Positions 31,701-41,030 of a stretch of 64,000 bases of DNA are shown piece after piece (position 1 is the stretch's first letter; every line of letters starts with the position of its first letter). The stretch comes from Notolepis coatsorum (Eukaryota; Chordata; Actinopteri; Aulopiformes; Paralepididae). The notes under the pieces were generated by a model. It saw nothing but the letters and a program-made list of their open reading frames with translations, ran no database searches and had not been told where the DNA came from. The stretch is from assembly GCA_963971535.1 (NCBI GenBank), contig OZ020598.1:89294985-89358984 (forward strand), in the 5' to 3' direction. The position numbers were made by a program, and so were the translations under genes.

Positions 31701-32931
31701 GAGGGGGGCTGTAAGGGGGGCAGATGGTCTGTGGAGGAGTCATAACGGTTTGATAGTCGCCTCCATCGATCTTCTGTCCTTAGTGATACCTGAGGCTCAT
31801 GGTGTTGATCACTGTGGAAGAGCAGAGACCCTGAAACGAATCACGAAAATGGGATTTTGGTCCCCAAAGCTTCAGGCACAAATTGACGTTACACTAGCCA
31901 GGTGTTTAACATGCTTACAGGGCAATGTGCGCAAAGGAGTACCGACAGTGGCGGCTTACACACCCCTCCCTGAGGGACCATTCAGACATCTGATTATGGA
32001 CTATACAGACATGATAACGCCAGTGCAGGGCAAACGATACCTCCTGGTAGTAGAGGACTGCTTTAGTCGCTGGATTGAGGCCATTCCATCTAAACACAAG
32101 AACGCGGACACAGTGATCAAGTTCCTGTGTCGCGAGGTCATTCCGAGATTTGGAATTCCCACAATATTACAAAGCGATAATGGCCGCGAGTTCATCGACA
32201 AGGTGGTTAAAGGGCTGATGCAGAAATTAGGTATAAGACAGCGCCTTTCCTGTGTCTATAGTCCCGGGTCGCAGGGGAAGGTGGAAAGGGCCAATCTGGT
32301 CATTAAAAACAAACTGTTGAAAATCTGTATGCAAACTAAGCTTAACTGGATTGATGCTTTGCCACTTGCTCTGATGGCTATTAGAAGCAGCGTAAACCGC
32401 CAAACACAGCTAACACCGCATGAAATGCTTACAGGCCGCAGCATGCCAGCACCGCCATTTAGACACCTGGCTAGGGGCCCGGCATTAGATATTTTTGAGC
32501 AAGATCTGAAAAAATATCTTCAGCAAGTGACTAAAATACATGAAGCTGTGTTTCGACAGGAGCAGAGAAAGGAGAGAAAGGGGGTGAAGGAGGCGGAGAA
32601 GGAAGCCACCAAACCGAGACTGATCCCTGGGGACCTGGTCTTCGTAAAGGTCCACAAGAGAAAGTGGTCATCACCCCGGAGAGAGGGCCCGTACGAGGTG
32701 ATCCGATCGACTGGAACGGCAGTCCAAGTCAAAGGATCAGCGACCTGGTTCCACTTCAATCACTGCATAAAGGCCAGCGGCGATCTCTTGGGGGATACAA
32801 TCGATCGCAGTTATGCAGAACCCGACATGGAGGGTCCGAGACGGCAACTGGAAGGTGCAGTGCCTGCTGATGCTCCCGCAGATGTTGGCAGCAGTGTGCG
32901 GACGGTCGGCCGGGCACAACGACGTCATTGA
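28735..32931 (+). CDS. pol: Retroviral Pro-Pol polyprotein: protease, RT, RNase H, integrase
   Basis: 1398 codons without interruption; the frame is open back to the gag UAG. The order is protease (ADTGAGFS, residues 27-34, and NLLGRDAM near 91), an extra region of about 200 residues, RT (LPQG near 467 and YADD at 500-503), RNase H (Asp808, Glu851, Asp872, Asp942) and integrase. Integrase has His1022, His1026, Cys1057 and Cys1060 for zinc, and the catalytic Asp1089, Asp1148 and Glu1184 with 35 residues between the last two. A GPY motif follows near 1318. All catalytic residues I checked are present. The extra region has two H-x-T-L motifs (169-172, 230-233); see the findings. The end overlaps env by 119 bases. 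The ATG used here is nominal, because translation should enter by readthrough. Confidence 0.9.
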   Translation: MIVVSKGAEQEPILQVLVEGKLTEMMADTGAGFSCIKQKYAAHLPQSGQYVRTVGFSGKTQLIPTSDPISMTYNNKTITIPVLISDSTPRNLLGRDAMCKLGCKILCTPEGIQIEQDVYQMMLQGTGEKEATVFWLGNIDAELQRVCDPWEPFLKTQLPQSRQTNMEAHCTLQYLTNSDLVRNKAWLQGQPEQVQIDSSTIIVGRQGAALRVNTGKYLREQHRLRDAAPHITLRINPGYESEHLGSMIQESETQRWVSTESPLIWNSADGSFIKIMISFSVLAKPQVIRLPGDPCVIPEADALLEQDMLARTPERLWSKHDTDVGLILSAQPVKVRLKKGCRPPFIRQYTMKPESEEAISHQIEGLLKGGVLVPFKSRCNTPIHPVLKADRARYRLVHDLRAVNDVVSGPEAEVANPHTLLTNIPSSSQYYTVIDLTQAFFSVPLEKESQYLFAFTHRGKQYSYTRLPQGFAHSPHYFSKALKEDLQGVCDTLLSTVLLYADDILICSDTRQQCHEDSIKVLSGLAVGGHKASRSKLQYRQPKVEYLSRIIQKGIKNISPTQLEAVSKASRPLTVRQMMTFLGMTGYSSEWVEDYTIATAPLRMMIKEAGTDKLRAPLTWTEEGEDAFINIKRLLLQAPALALPDYEKCFHLFVSHRAQHATAVLTQTQGGSGKKQPIAYYSRALSPVEQGLPPCYQALAAAHLMFEKATAVTMGYDICIWTHHKLANLIERGKFVLTSQRQQAYMRLLQYSDVTIKTCHGSNPADLVPLPSEGQPHECEVEVQAFVKLRPDLGVDPLAIAELSLFVDGSCYREGENLRSGYAVVQCKPNGETLTRKAGQCMQPCSAQLAELIALTEACIIAKDRTVNIFTDSAYVHGVCHLFAAIWKARGFKKSDGSPILHHKQVVALIQAVKLPKSIAIVKCQAHRKDLSFVTTGNNAADEAAKAAAAVPSTAVLMFAAELTTEVTEDNLSDLQDSATQAEKQSWTERGAVRGADGLWRSHNGLIVASIDLLSLVIPEAHGVDHCGRAETLKRITKMGFWSPKLQAQIDVTLARCLTCLQGNVRKGVPTVAAYTPLPEGPFRHLIMDYTDMITPVQGKRYLLVVEDCFSRWIEAIPSKHKNADTVIKFLCREVIPRFGIPTILQSDNGREFIDKVVKGLMQKLGIRQRLSCVYSPGSQGKVERANLVIKNKLLKICMQTKLNWIDALPLALMAIRSSVNRQTQLTPHEMLTGRSMPAPPFRHLARGPALDIFEQDLKKYLQQVTKIHEAVFRQEQRKERKGVKEAEKEATKPRLIPGDLVFVKVHKRKWSSPRREGPYEVIRSTGTAVQVKGSATWFHFNHCIKASGDLLGDTIDRSYAEPDMEGPRRQLEGAVPADAPADVGSSVRTVGRAQRRH

Positions 32932-34855
32932 GAACCGTCACGGTCGACCCGTCCTTGAGGATGACGGGTTTGAGTGGGTGGGAGTCCCACGGGGTCCCGC
33001 TCAGGCTCAAGTACCGGCAGGCTTTCATGACCAGGCTCAGAATCAGGCGCCCCCTCTGCCCTCCATCGAGGAAGGGGGGGAGAAGATAAGACTACAACCA
33101 AAAGGGGTGTTTCCCGTAGGACCGCAAGGGCATGTTTTTGATTTTGACCATTCCCCCGTTACAGGCGGGGATACTTACCATTATACTAACGAGGATCGGG
33201 TTGTGGGGGTAGATAGGAGGGTTGAGCCTGTCCCGAACCAATCACAGGGGACAGGGGTGAGGGGAAAAAGGGAGGTCAAGGACACTGAGTCGGAAGAGGT
33301 GGGGGGACAGGATATGTTCCAGAGGACAGCCGGAACGTTGAGGGACTCAGTGGGCTCACTCTGGGCCAGGTTGAGGGGTTTGCTTCCTTCCGGGGAACAA
33401 GATGGGGGCGACTATGACTATGACGAGGAAGACCCGGAGGCTGACCCGATGTATAGGGCGGCTTTAGGGAATGAGTGGTTTAAGTGGGTCCAGTACACGA
33501 GCGCGCAGAATCAGATAGAGGATTGTTATGTCTGCTCCAAGGCACGTCCGGATAGGCTGCTGGTGAAGGGCACGAAGTTCAGTTGGGCTCAGTGTGACAG
33601 GGACGCAGAGGCATGGGAGGGGCCCCATAATAGTCGCCCTTGGTGCGAGGCAGAGTGTTTGGGGTTTCTCGGCTCTAGTCGTTTTAAGGCGGCAGGAAAC
33701 GTCACGGATTTCAAGGATGTCACTATGCGGGAACGTTGTAGGAAATTGGATGTACGTGTGCAGGGGGTAGCGACGGGGTTGCCAATACCCAGAGGTGTCA
33801 AACTATGGCTGACCAAGGATTTCGAGTGCTTGCAAAAGGAGGGGACCCGGGACGTAGGGGAGGTGGCAGAGGGGCGGTGCACTACTATTTGGAGCATCAC
33901 GACTAACTGCACGAAAGAAGGAAAGTGTGGACACGGGGTCGTGTTAAAGGGAGTGGATACCAACCCACGGCCTGTAGCTTGCCCTTTTCATGTCCAGGAT
34001 ATGGCACTGGCGGACCAATACTGGCTCTGCGGCGGTAGGAGGTTGAGGAATACACTTCCTTTAGATTGGTCAGGTAGATGTGCCCGGGTTCAGGCGATCA
34101 TGCCAATGGTGGTCCTACCATTATCAGTGACGGAAGGACCTTCTGAGTCTCCTATCTCTCGAACGAAGCGTAGCTACAAGGCAGACCCAAGGGTGTATCT
34201 GGACAGCATAGGACAGCCAAGGGGCATTCCAGCCGAGTTCATGGCTAAGAATGAGATTGCGGCAGGGTTTGAGTCTATTCTGCCATGGATATCGGTCAAT
34301 AAGAACACCGGGTGGATCAACTATTTGTTTTACAATCAGCAGCGGTATCTCAACTACACCGAGGAGGCGTTGGATGCAATGGGGGACCAGATGCACGCGA
34401 CCAGTACGGTGGCGTGGCAGAATAGACAGGCTCTGAACTGGTTAATGGCGGAGAAGGGTGGAGTCTGTTCCATGTTTGGACAGTACTGCTGCACATTCAT
34501 TCCGACGAATGTGGGGCCAGGGGGAAAGTTCTCCGAGGCCATGGCTAAGCTGAAGGATTTGAGGGAGGAGTTGAGGGGGAATTCTGGCCGGAATGAAGAA
34601 TGGTGGGGGAGTGGGGTGTTGGAAAGATTGGGACAGTGGGGAAGCATAGTGATGCAGACGGGGATATCCATTGGGGTGGCAGGGTTGATATTGGTTCTCC
34701 TTTTCTGTTGTGGTATGCCTCTCTTGGGTAGGCTGGTAACTTCACACGTAACGAGCCAAATGCTGATGGTGGGACAGAAAGAGATTGAGCCACAAATCGG
34801 GCCATGTCCTCAGCTTTATGCTGCCTTAGAGGGAGACGAGGGGATAGAGGATTAG
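32813..34855 (+). CDS. env: Retroviral envelope glycoprotein precursor
   Basis: 680 codons, uninterrupted, starting inside pol in another frame and presumably made from a spliced mRNA. Residues 15-30 are hydrophobic and could be a signal peptide, but the N-terminus is long and unusual. The surface subunit has a CYVC motif (about 238-241), the CXXC type that bonds to the transmembrane subunit. RTKR (450-453) is a furin-type cleavage site. The transmembrane subunit has CSMFGQYCC (552-560), a CX6CC motif preceded by the usual conserved heptad and immunosuppressive-like region. A membrane span lies at about 611-640, with a cytoplasmic tail of about 40 residues. These motifs describe a gamma-type Env. 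I saw no stop or frameshift. Whether it still works in fusion cannot be told from sequence. Confidence 0.85.
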   Translation: MQNPTWRVRDGNWKVQCLLMLPQMLAAVCGRSAGHNDVIENRHGRPVLEDDGFEWVGVPRGPAQAQVPAGFHDQAQNQAPPLPSIEEGGEKIRLQPKGVFPVGPQGHVFDFDHSPVTGGDTYHYTNEDRVVGVDRRVEPVPNQSQGTGVRGKREVKDTESEEVGGQDMFQRTAGTLRDSVGSLWARLRGLLPSGEQDGGDYDYDEEDPEADPMYRAALGNEWFKWVQYTSAQNQIEDCYVCSKARPDRLLVKGTKFSWAQCDRDAEAWEGPHNSRPWCEAECLGFLGSSRFKAAGNVTDFKDVTMRERCRKLDVRVQGVATGLPIPRGVKLWLTKDFECLQKEGTRDVGEVAEGRCTTIWSITTNCTKEGKCGHGVVLKGVDTNPRPVACPFHVQDMALADQYWLCGGRRLRNTLPLDWSGRCARVQAIMPMVVLPLSVTEGPSESPISRTKRSYKADPRVYLDSIGQPRGIPAEFMAKNEIAAGFESILPWISVNKNTGWINYLFYNQQRYLNYTEEALDAMGDQMHATSTVAWQNRQALNWLMAEKGGVCSMFGQYCCTFIPTNVGPGGKFSEAMAKLKDLREELRGNSGRNEEWWGSGVLERLGQWGSIVMQTGISIGVAGLILVLLFCCGMPLLGRLVTSHVTSQMLMVGQKEIEPQIGPCPQLYAALEGDEGIED

Positions 34856-35816
34856 GGGTATGGTGAGGTAGGGACATTTTCTTTTTGTTGGTTCTTTCCT
34901 TTAAGAGTGACGGGGGATGGTCTGAGTGCAGTTTTGTTGGTTTATTCCTTTAACTAGGAGTTTTAGTCTGATTTTCTAATGATCCTTCGGCATAGAGATT
35001 GCAACCATTGAAAATCATTGCATTATTTTTTTTTTTTTTATTATTTTTTGTTTATTTTACTCGTGGTCCTGGTCAAACCGGAATGGGAAGGGGCATCGGC
35101 AGAGTGTCGGTTCTGAGCCTGAGGAAGCATTGAGAAGAAGTGTTCTGGGGATCGGTTCTGGGGACTGGAGGGACAAAGGGGGGGGCTAACGCAGTGGGCA
35201 AGATGGGCACCTCCCGTCGAAGATGGGGGGACACGTGGTGAGGTCGGTACCAGCGCCTCCCGTCCAGGTATGGGGACACGCTTCTACGGGGACTGGAGGT
35301 GTGGCGTGGTGGTTGCTGTATTGGCAAAATGTGACTTTTGGCAATACGGTGAGGAGACTATGGCGTGGGCATGGAAGGGGGGCTGAGCGATGGACACTGG
35401 GACTCAATGTTATGGAAGAGACAATGTCATTTTTTTTTGGGAGGGATGTTCTATGTTTAGTTCTGACGGTCAACTTCTCCTTTCCCTGATGAGAGTCGCG
35501 GTTTCCGGCCGGAACTGTGGCTCATTTGGTAAGCGGTGGAGGTTGGGGGGATTTGTCTGTCAGGTTAGGATTATAAATTGGGGTATTTTCTTGATGTTTT
35601 ATTATTACTCTTGTTTGGAACGGTTTTGTGTTTTGGTAAGAACGGTAGTCAGCCTTTGTTGGTCCGTTAGGGGTCCAGTGAATGAAGTAAGGTTTCTGGT
35701 TTAGATTAGGCATTTAAACTTTTATTATATAATTGTGGTTTCTCGTTTAGTTAGACGTTCACATTTTCTTGGTTATATGATTTGGGTGGGACTAGGGATA
35801 GCCCCAAATGGGGGAA
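34856..35816 (+). other. Region between env and 3' LTR with polypurine tract
   Basis: About 960 bp without a recognised gene. A T-run lies at 35028-35039. Frames of 88 and 104 codons (35223-35489, 35390-35704) have no recognisable domain; the second is Cys- and hydrophobic-rich. AAATGGGGGAA directly before the LTR is the polypurine tract that primes plus-strand synthesis. Confidence 0.6.
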
Positions 35817-36279
35817 TGTTGTGGAAAATGTGTACACGGGGGTGGAGGTAGGAGAGGGGTTAGTCTTGACTAGTTTAATATAGGTCAACTAGCAGGGCTC
35901 AAAGACACTAGGGCGACAGTCTGGCTGATGTTCTTAAAACAGCCTCAAGATAGGCAGATGGACATTTCAGTACATCATATCGTGTGCTCTAATCTTGTGT
36001 CTTTTCTCTCTTTCATACATACACAGCACACACACACAGACACAGCACACACACACAGACACACAGACACACACATACACAGCACACACACACAGACACA
36101 GCACACACACACAGACACACAGACACACACAGTCACACAGACACACACACACACACACACAGACACACACAGTCGCACAGACATACACACCGACACACAC
36201 ACACACATTCCCTGTGACACAATACACACATACAATACACACACGTCTGTACACAGACGCACACACACACAGACACACA

Positions 36280-36316
<37 letters not shown>

Positions 36317-36751
36317 CTCACTCTCTCTTCGATGTTCTTAATGTTTTACATCATATCGTGTGTGTACATCATATCTTGTTTATCTCTCTTCGATGTTCTT
36401 AATGTTTTTATCTAAATCTATGTTCTTCTTAATGTCTTTATCTCTCTTCATGTTCTTAATGTTTTTATCTCTCTCCGATGTTAAATCTACGTATCATCTT
36501 AATGTACGTCATGTCAGATCTGACATGATATGATACGTCATCATATCTGTCATGGGGGGGCAGGACTGAGAGGGGATTTAGGGGACAAGCAGAGGGATTG
36601 GGAGGGAGAGTGTTTTTTGTTCAAGCTGTGGTGATCCTCTGCTCGATCCATAGCTTTTGCTGTTAAGAACTTCTTTTCCTAAATAAATTACCTACTTGTT
36701 AAAATTGGAACTATCGTCTCCTGCTGTGTTAAACAACCATCAGCCACAACA
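35817..36751 (+). repeat. Endogenous retrovirus 3' LTR
   Basis: A 935-bp LTR with perfect 8-bp inverted ends TGTTGTGG and CCACAACA. AATAAA at 36682-36687 is the likely polyadenylation signal, about 65 bases before the end. The U3 part has a CA-rich block (36026-36315) and repeated TCTCTTCGATGTTCTTAATG words at 36327-36480. Confidence 0.85.
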
Positions 36752-37480
36752 CTATCATATGGAATTTCATACACTTGTTACACATTATTAATTTCACACC
36801 CAAATATCAGCAACCATGAATAACTTCCTCGTACCACTTTCCTTCTAACTAATTGTGACCGTGACGACGGGGGCCACGTTGGAAATGCGTTATTATACCA
36901 ATAATCCATCCACACCATATAGCGACCTCGTACCATGTCCCCTTGGAACGGTGCTATTTTAATCCATGACCACGATAGCTATCTTTCCACGCAACATGGC
37001 CGTGACGACGAGGGTCATGGAGAGAGATGCTATAAAATTCCACTGGATAAAGAAAACAAAAAATTTATGAATTTCCACCTCGATCGCACAGCCAAGTGCC
37101 TCACACCACATGTGTTCTAGAGACAATTTTCATATCATCACAGATCTCAGCAGACGCAGGTACATTTCCTCATTAACATGACAATACAATTCTAAATTTG
37201 GAATGGCCAACCGTTTGTCATTTGAAGAAAAAGCACCGGCACTCGTTTCGACCTGGACCAATGCACTCAACCGTTACGACTCGTCAGTCAGTCCCGGGAC
37301 GAATGCAAAATGGATAAGAAGACAAAACCAAAAAATAAAAAATACAGATTATGATCTACTCATCCTGTGTTCTCACCCCAGACAAAAATCATAAATTTGG
37401 AATATTCAATTTTGCAGATAATCTACTCGGTCTCCTGCTCACCTATTTCCGATCATCAATCCCAGCGGATGGCCTCCAAT
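36752..37480 (-). other. Provirus B leader with primer-binding site
   Basis: Minus-strand leader following the 5' LTR of provirus B. Plus-strand CCCAGCGGATGGCCTCCA (37461-37478) ends in CCA two bases from the LTR, as expected for the image of a tRNA 3' end. The repeated words GACCGTGACGACGGGGGCCA and GGCCGTGACGACGAGGGTCA occur at 36857 and 37000. No confident coding sequence. Confidence 0.65.
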
Positions 37481-38467
37481 TGAAAGGTTATTCCCCCGTG
37501 CCTTCCCTTATAATGTAACCTACGGTGCCTCCAATGAAAAGGATCAAGATATACTCTCGGATCTTCCACTTATACTGTAAATTAACCCTGGGTTCTTTTA
37601 ATTGAATGTCGGCGAGGCGAGCAGAGACGAGACACGAGTCAGATGGCTCCAAGGTTTTTTATCTCAGAGGACACGGAGAACACAAGAACAACAGATCAAT
37701 CTGGACCACCTTGCTTGAATTCAGACAACCGCAGAATGGCCCCGACGACAGACAACGACAAACTTTTATACATGGTAGCTAGACCCTCCTCTTTCCTGAC
37801 TTGATGATTGATAGTTGTTGTGTCATCGCTTGAGGACAACGGGACTTTAGGCGGGAAGAGGAGATGAAGGAGGGGTCGTTTCAGTATGGGTTTTCCAGTA
37901 AGGGTGGGGGCCGAACGATAAGTGTTCCCTTGGGTCCCCCGCATGTGTGTCTGTGTGTACATGGTCGTGTATGCTTTTTGAATCAGTGTGTGCGAGACTT
38001 GAGGTCATGTCCTTACTCTAGTAATTTGTCTTTAACTATGACACTTTGTGATACTTAAGCAAGGCAGTCCATACATTTATGCTGTCCATAAATCCTATGT
38101 GTGTTTATCTGTGTGTATGTTTGTGTGTAAGTATGTGTGAAACGAACTTTCTATCAGTGTGTATGTACATGTGTCCTTGCTTGTGAGCCGGCCAGTCGTC
38201 AGATGGAGGCAGCTAGAGGAGATGTGCGTGTAGGTGCACGTGTGTGTGTGTGTGGGGAGAGGGGTCCGGAGCCAAAAGGTCGGCAGGTCAAACCAAGCTG
38301 TGTGTGTAAAACAGACTGGGCCCTAGCCTGCACCACGGGTAAGTAGGTCAGACCAAATGCAGGAGAGGGAACACAGACTCAGCGAGGGTGGTTTTAATGG
38401 CTCAAATATTAATTCTATCACCTTGTCAAAAGGGTATGACAGTAATTTGATGGTTGATTATCTTTCA
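37481..38467 (-). repeat. Provirus B 5' LTR
   Basis: 987 bp, matching 21175-22152 closely, ending CTTTCA before GACC. Confidence 0.9.
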
Positions 38468-38639
38468 GACCCCAACCGCACAACACAAGACAGGTATTAG
38501 AGAAAGCCAAAACAGGGCAATATTTATTAATTAACAAAAGCGGCACAGTCCCTTTAAGGGAGAACACAAAAAACACAAGAGTCCATGAAATCTGAAACTG
38601 CGGCACTGTGCCTTTAACAGGCGAACAGGCTAAGGGACC

Positions 38640-38840
38640 AGGGGCTAAGGGCCAGGGCTAAGGGCCAGGGCTAAGTGTCAGGGCCAGGACCAGAGCTAAG
38701 GGCCAGGGCTAAGTGTCAGGGCCAGGACCAGGGCTAAGGGCCAGGGCTAAGTGTCAGGGCCAGGACCAGAGCTAAGGGCCAGGGCTAAGTGTCAGGGCCA
38801 GGACCAGGGCTAAGGGCCAGGGCTAAGAGTAAGGGCCAGG
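38640..38840. repeat. 38-bp minisatellite in the family A LTR
   Basis: About five units with GGGCTAAGTGTCAGGGCCAG and GACCAGAGCTAAGGGCC. The same array is at 42009-42190 in the other LTR. Confidence 0.9.
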
Positions 38841-39033
38841 ACTGCTTACAGGGATGAGGACAGGGTTACGACGGCGGAGGCCTGGCACGGAGATCCTCCT
38901 CCCGTCCCTACACCGAGTAGGGCTCTGCTGCTCAGGAAGGAATCCTCCTCCTCCTCCTCGGATGCTGCAGACGGGCAGCGCAGAACAAAGGGGGTCCGAG
39001 GGGAAACGGGATGGGCACACGCCATCCTCCCGT

Positions 39034-39742
39034 TGTGAGAACTGGAGTCTGGAGCACAGCCCAATTGCTGAATACACGAGAAGAGAAAGGAGCGGTTTCA
39101 AGGGTGTTTAATGGAATTGAGCAACACAGGAATTGGGGGGAAATAGAACGGGGTTAATGTTCTGTCCTGTGGCTGCCACGGCGGCAGTGAGCGAGCAAGC
39201 GGTCCTGGTGCTTGTCGGGGGAGCTGCTGGGTGGCAGCGGGTGAATAGGTGTTCCTCTTCGGGAACAGGTGACGTCCAGACAGGGACGCTGGAGCTGCTG
39301 GGTGGCAGCGGGAGAATAGGTGTTCCTCTCGGGAACAGGTGACATCCAGACAGGGACGGCGGTCCTTTGGGGCACAGGAGAGAAACGGGTTAGAGTAAGC
39401 CAATACACGGAGGGTATCTAGCAGTAGAGCTTGTGGCAGAGACGTCGTACCTGGGCAGTGGTAATTAATACCACGACAGCTTCTGGTCAGCGTCGAGGTG
39501 CAGATATAGTCCCCTCATCAGGGGAGGATAGGGTGCAGCTGGGGAGAGTGGGGTGTTTGCCCGTGTGTGAATTAGGGGGATGGACTACAGCTGGGTGAAT
39601 GAGGGTGAAGGAAGGGGTGACTGAAGAAAGGGAGGATGATGAGGAGTGCGCAGTGGATAGAGAGGGGGATGAAGAGGAGCATGTGGAGGACGTGAGGGGA
39701 AAAGGAGGGGGAGTGAAGTAGGCCCGTGCTGTGATTATGACA
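39034..39742 (-). mobile_element. Solo LTR, target duplication CCCGT
   Basis: Absent from the right family A LTR at the equivalent place (about 42421). It starts TGTGAGAACTGGAGTCTGGA, ends GTGATTATGACA and is flanked by CCCGT (39029-39033, 39743-39747). A tandem of about 75 bp with GGAGCTGCTGGGTGGCAGCG lies at 39219-39360. Minus orientation is suggested by TTTAAT (ATTAAA on the minus strand) near the left end. Confidence 0.8.
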
Positions 39743-40416
39743 CCCGTGGAATACTAGGGAGCGATGGCGAGCCTGGGTCCGAGGGGAAACGGGATGGGCA
39801 CACGCCATCCTCCCGTGGAATAATAGGGAGTGACGACGAGCCGGGGTCCGAGGGGAACTGGATGAGCACACGCCATCCTCCCGTGGAATAATAGGGAGCA
39901 ACGGCGAGCCTCACCCCAGGAACGAGGATCACGAAGAGACGCCTTCCTCCCGTGGAATCGGGAGTGATGGAGAGCCGGCTTGACGTCTGGAGTGGGAACA
40001 CTGGAACCTCCCGTAGAGAATTAGAGAGCGAAGGCGGTGTCCCACTCCAGGCAAACGGCGACAGGTGGTGATGGCTGGCACGTCGTCTCACGCCGGAGAC
40101 GCGGCAGGTGATGGTGATGTACAGAATACAGAACGAACACAGAGTCCAGAACACAGAACGACCCGACAAGGACTGGAGGGGAGTCTGCAACCTAAGTACT
40201 CTCCCGAGCAGATTGCAAACTCCCAACAGGTGCGTGAAGGTAGAGGAACAAGAATGTCCAAAGGTGGGGGCTGGTGAAGAGTAGGAGACAGGGAAAAGTT
40301 CTCGCAAGGGTGGGGGCTGGTGAAGAGTAGGAGACAGGGAAAAGTTCTCGCAAGGGTGGGGGCTGATGAGGAGAGGAGACAGGGAAAAAAGGTCCAGGGA
40401 CAGGCAAATCCTCACA

Positions 40417-40921
40417 GTACCTCCCCCTCCACGGGAGCCACCGGGCGACCCAAAAATCAGACAGCGGGGCAGGGGACATGACAGAGCAACAAACAAAAAA
40501 AATGGGCCATGCTAGCAGGGGAAGCTACACCTAAAGTGGGGCTAGCAGAGGGACAGGGTAGCTGCCAGGGCATTGCTAGCTACAGGGCCTATGATAGCTG
40601 TACTGCTACATTAACATAGAGGCTGCGCTAGCTGCCGGAGCTAGGCTAGCAGACAGGGCTGGACCAGCATGAGAACAAGCTAGCTGAAAGGACAGTCCTA
40701 GCTGTGGGGAACAGGGTAGCTATCAGGGGAGCTAACGAGGCTAACAGGGGAGCTAACAGGGGAGCTAACAGGGGAGCTAACGAGGCTAACAGGGGAGCTA
40801 ACAGGGGAGCTAACAGGGAAGCTAACAGGGGAGCTAACAGGGGAGCTAACAGGGGAGCTAACAGGGGACTCTCTAATACACTGTCTGTGCTGGCTGGGGT
40901 CGTCGACTGGTCGGGTCGTAC
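40417..40921 (-). repeat. Family A internal region with 12-bp AGGGGAGCTAAC array and primer site
   Basis: Only 505 bp. CTAGC/GCTAAC-rich sequence includes about a dozen AGGGGAGCTAAC units at 40725-40868. GTCGGGTCGT (40910-40919), two bases from the right LTR, occupies the primer-site position but does not end in CCA. No gag or pol. Confidence 0.75.
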
Positions 40922-41030
40922 TGTTATGGTTTGAAACCGACCCCAACCGCACAACACAAGACAGGTATTAGAGAAAGCCAAAACAGGGCAATATTTATTA
41001 ATTAACAAAAGCGGCACAGTCCCTTTAACT

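Larger units (their letters stand above)
26036..36751 (+). mobile_element. Endogenous retrovirus (gamma/epsilon-like), 5' LTR not visible
   Basis: Plus-strand gag, pro-pol and env are followed by a polypurine tract and a complete 3' LTR. Gag has one zinc knuckle, pol follows gag in the same frame after one UAG, and env has CXXC and CX6CC motifs. These fit a gamma- or epsilon-type retrovirus. The element is nested in provirus B in opposite orientation. Its left boundary falls in the assembly gap, so no target duplication can be shown. Confidence 0.85.
21175..38467 (-). mobile_element. Provirus B: LTR retroelement, target duplication GACC
   Basis: LTRs of about 980 bp lie at 21175-22152 and 37481-38467 with inverted ends TGAAAG/CTTTCA, flanked by GACC (21171-21174, 38468-38471). 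The same family A sequence without the insertion is seen at 40922-40950. Minus orientation follows from a primer site, CCCAGCGGATGGCCTCCA (37461-37478), two bases from the right LTR, and a polypurine tract complement CCCCCTTTGTC after the left LTR. Only a gag zinc-knuckle fragment is recognisable. A plus-strand retrovirus and a Harbinger-like MITE are nested inside. Confidence 0.85.
21154..40416 (-). repeat. Family A left LTR, split by provirus B and a solo LTR
   Basis: The LTR proper is 21154-21174 plus 38472-40416. Provirus B entered at GACC after 17 bases, and a 709-bp solo LTR (39034-39742) entered at CCCGT. The remainder carries a 38-bp minisatellite (38640-38840) and GC-rich tandem segments with CATCCTCCCGTGGAATA. 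ACGACCCGAC is at 40158-40167. Confidence 0.8.

Noticed and set aside
36935..37394. Two short plus-strand frames of 61 and 63 codons with balanced composition
   Set aside because: They lie in the leader of minus-strand provirus B, have no recognisable motif, and are too short to claim as genes.
39735..40496. 253-codon minus-strand frame, with a relative at 42179-42877
   Set aside because: It lies within the family A LTRs, is Ser/Pro/Leu-rich from tandem repeats, and is broken in the other LTR. No domain.
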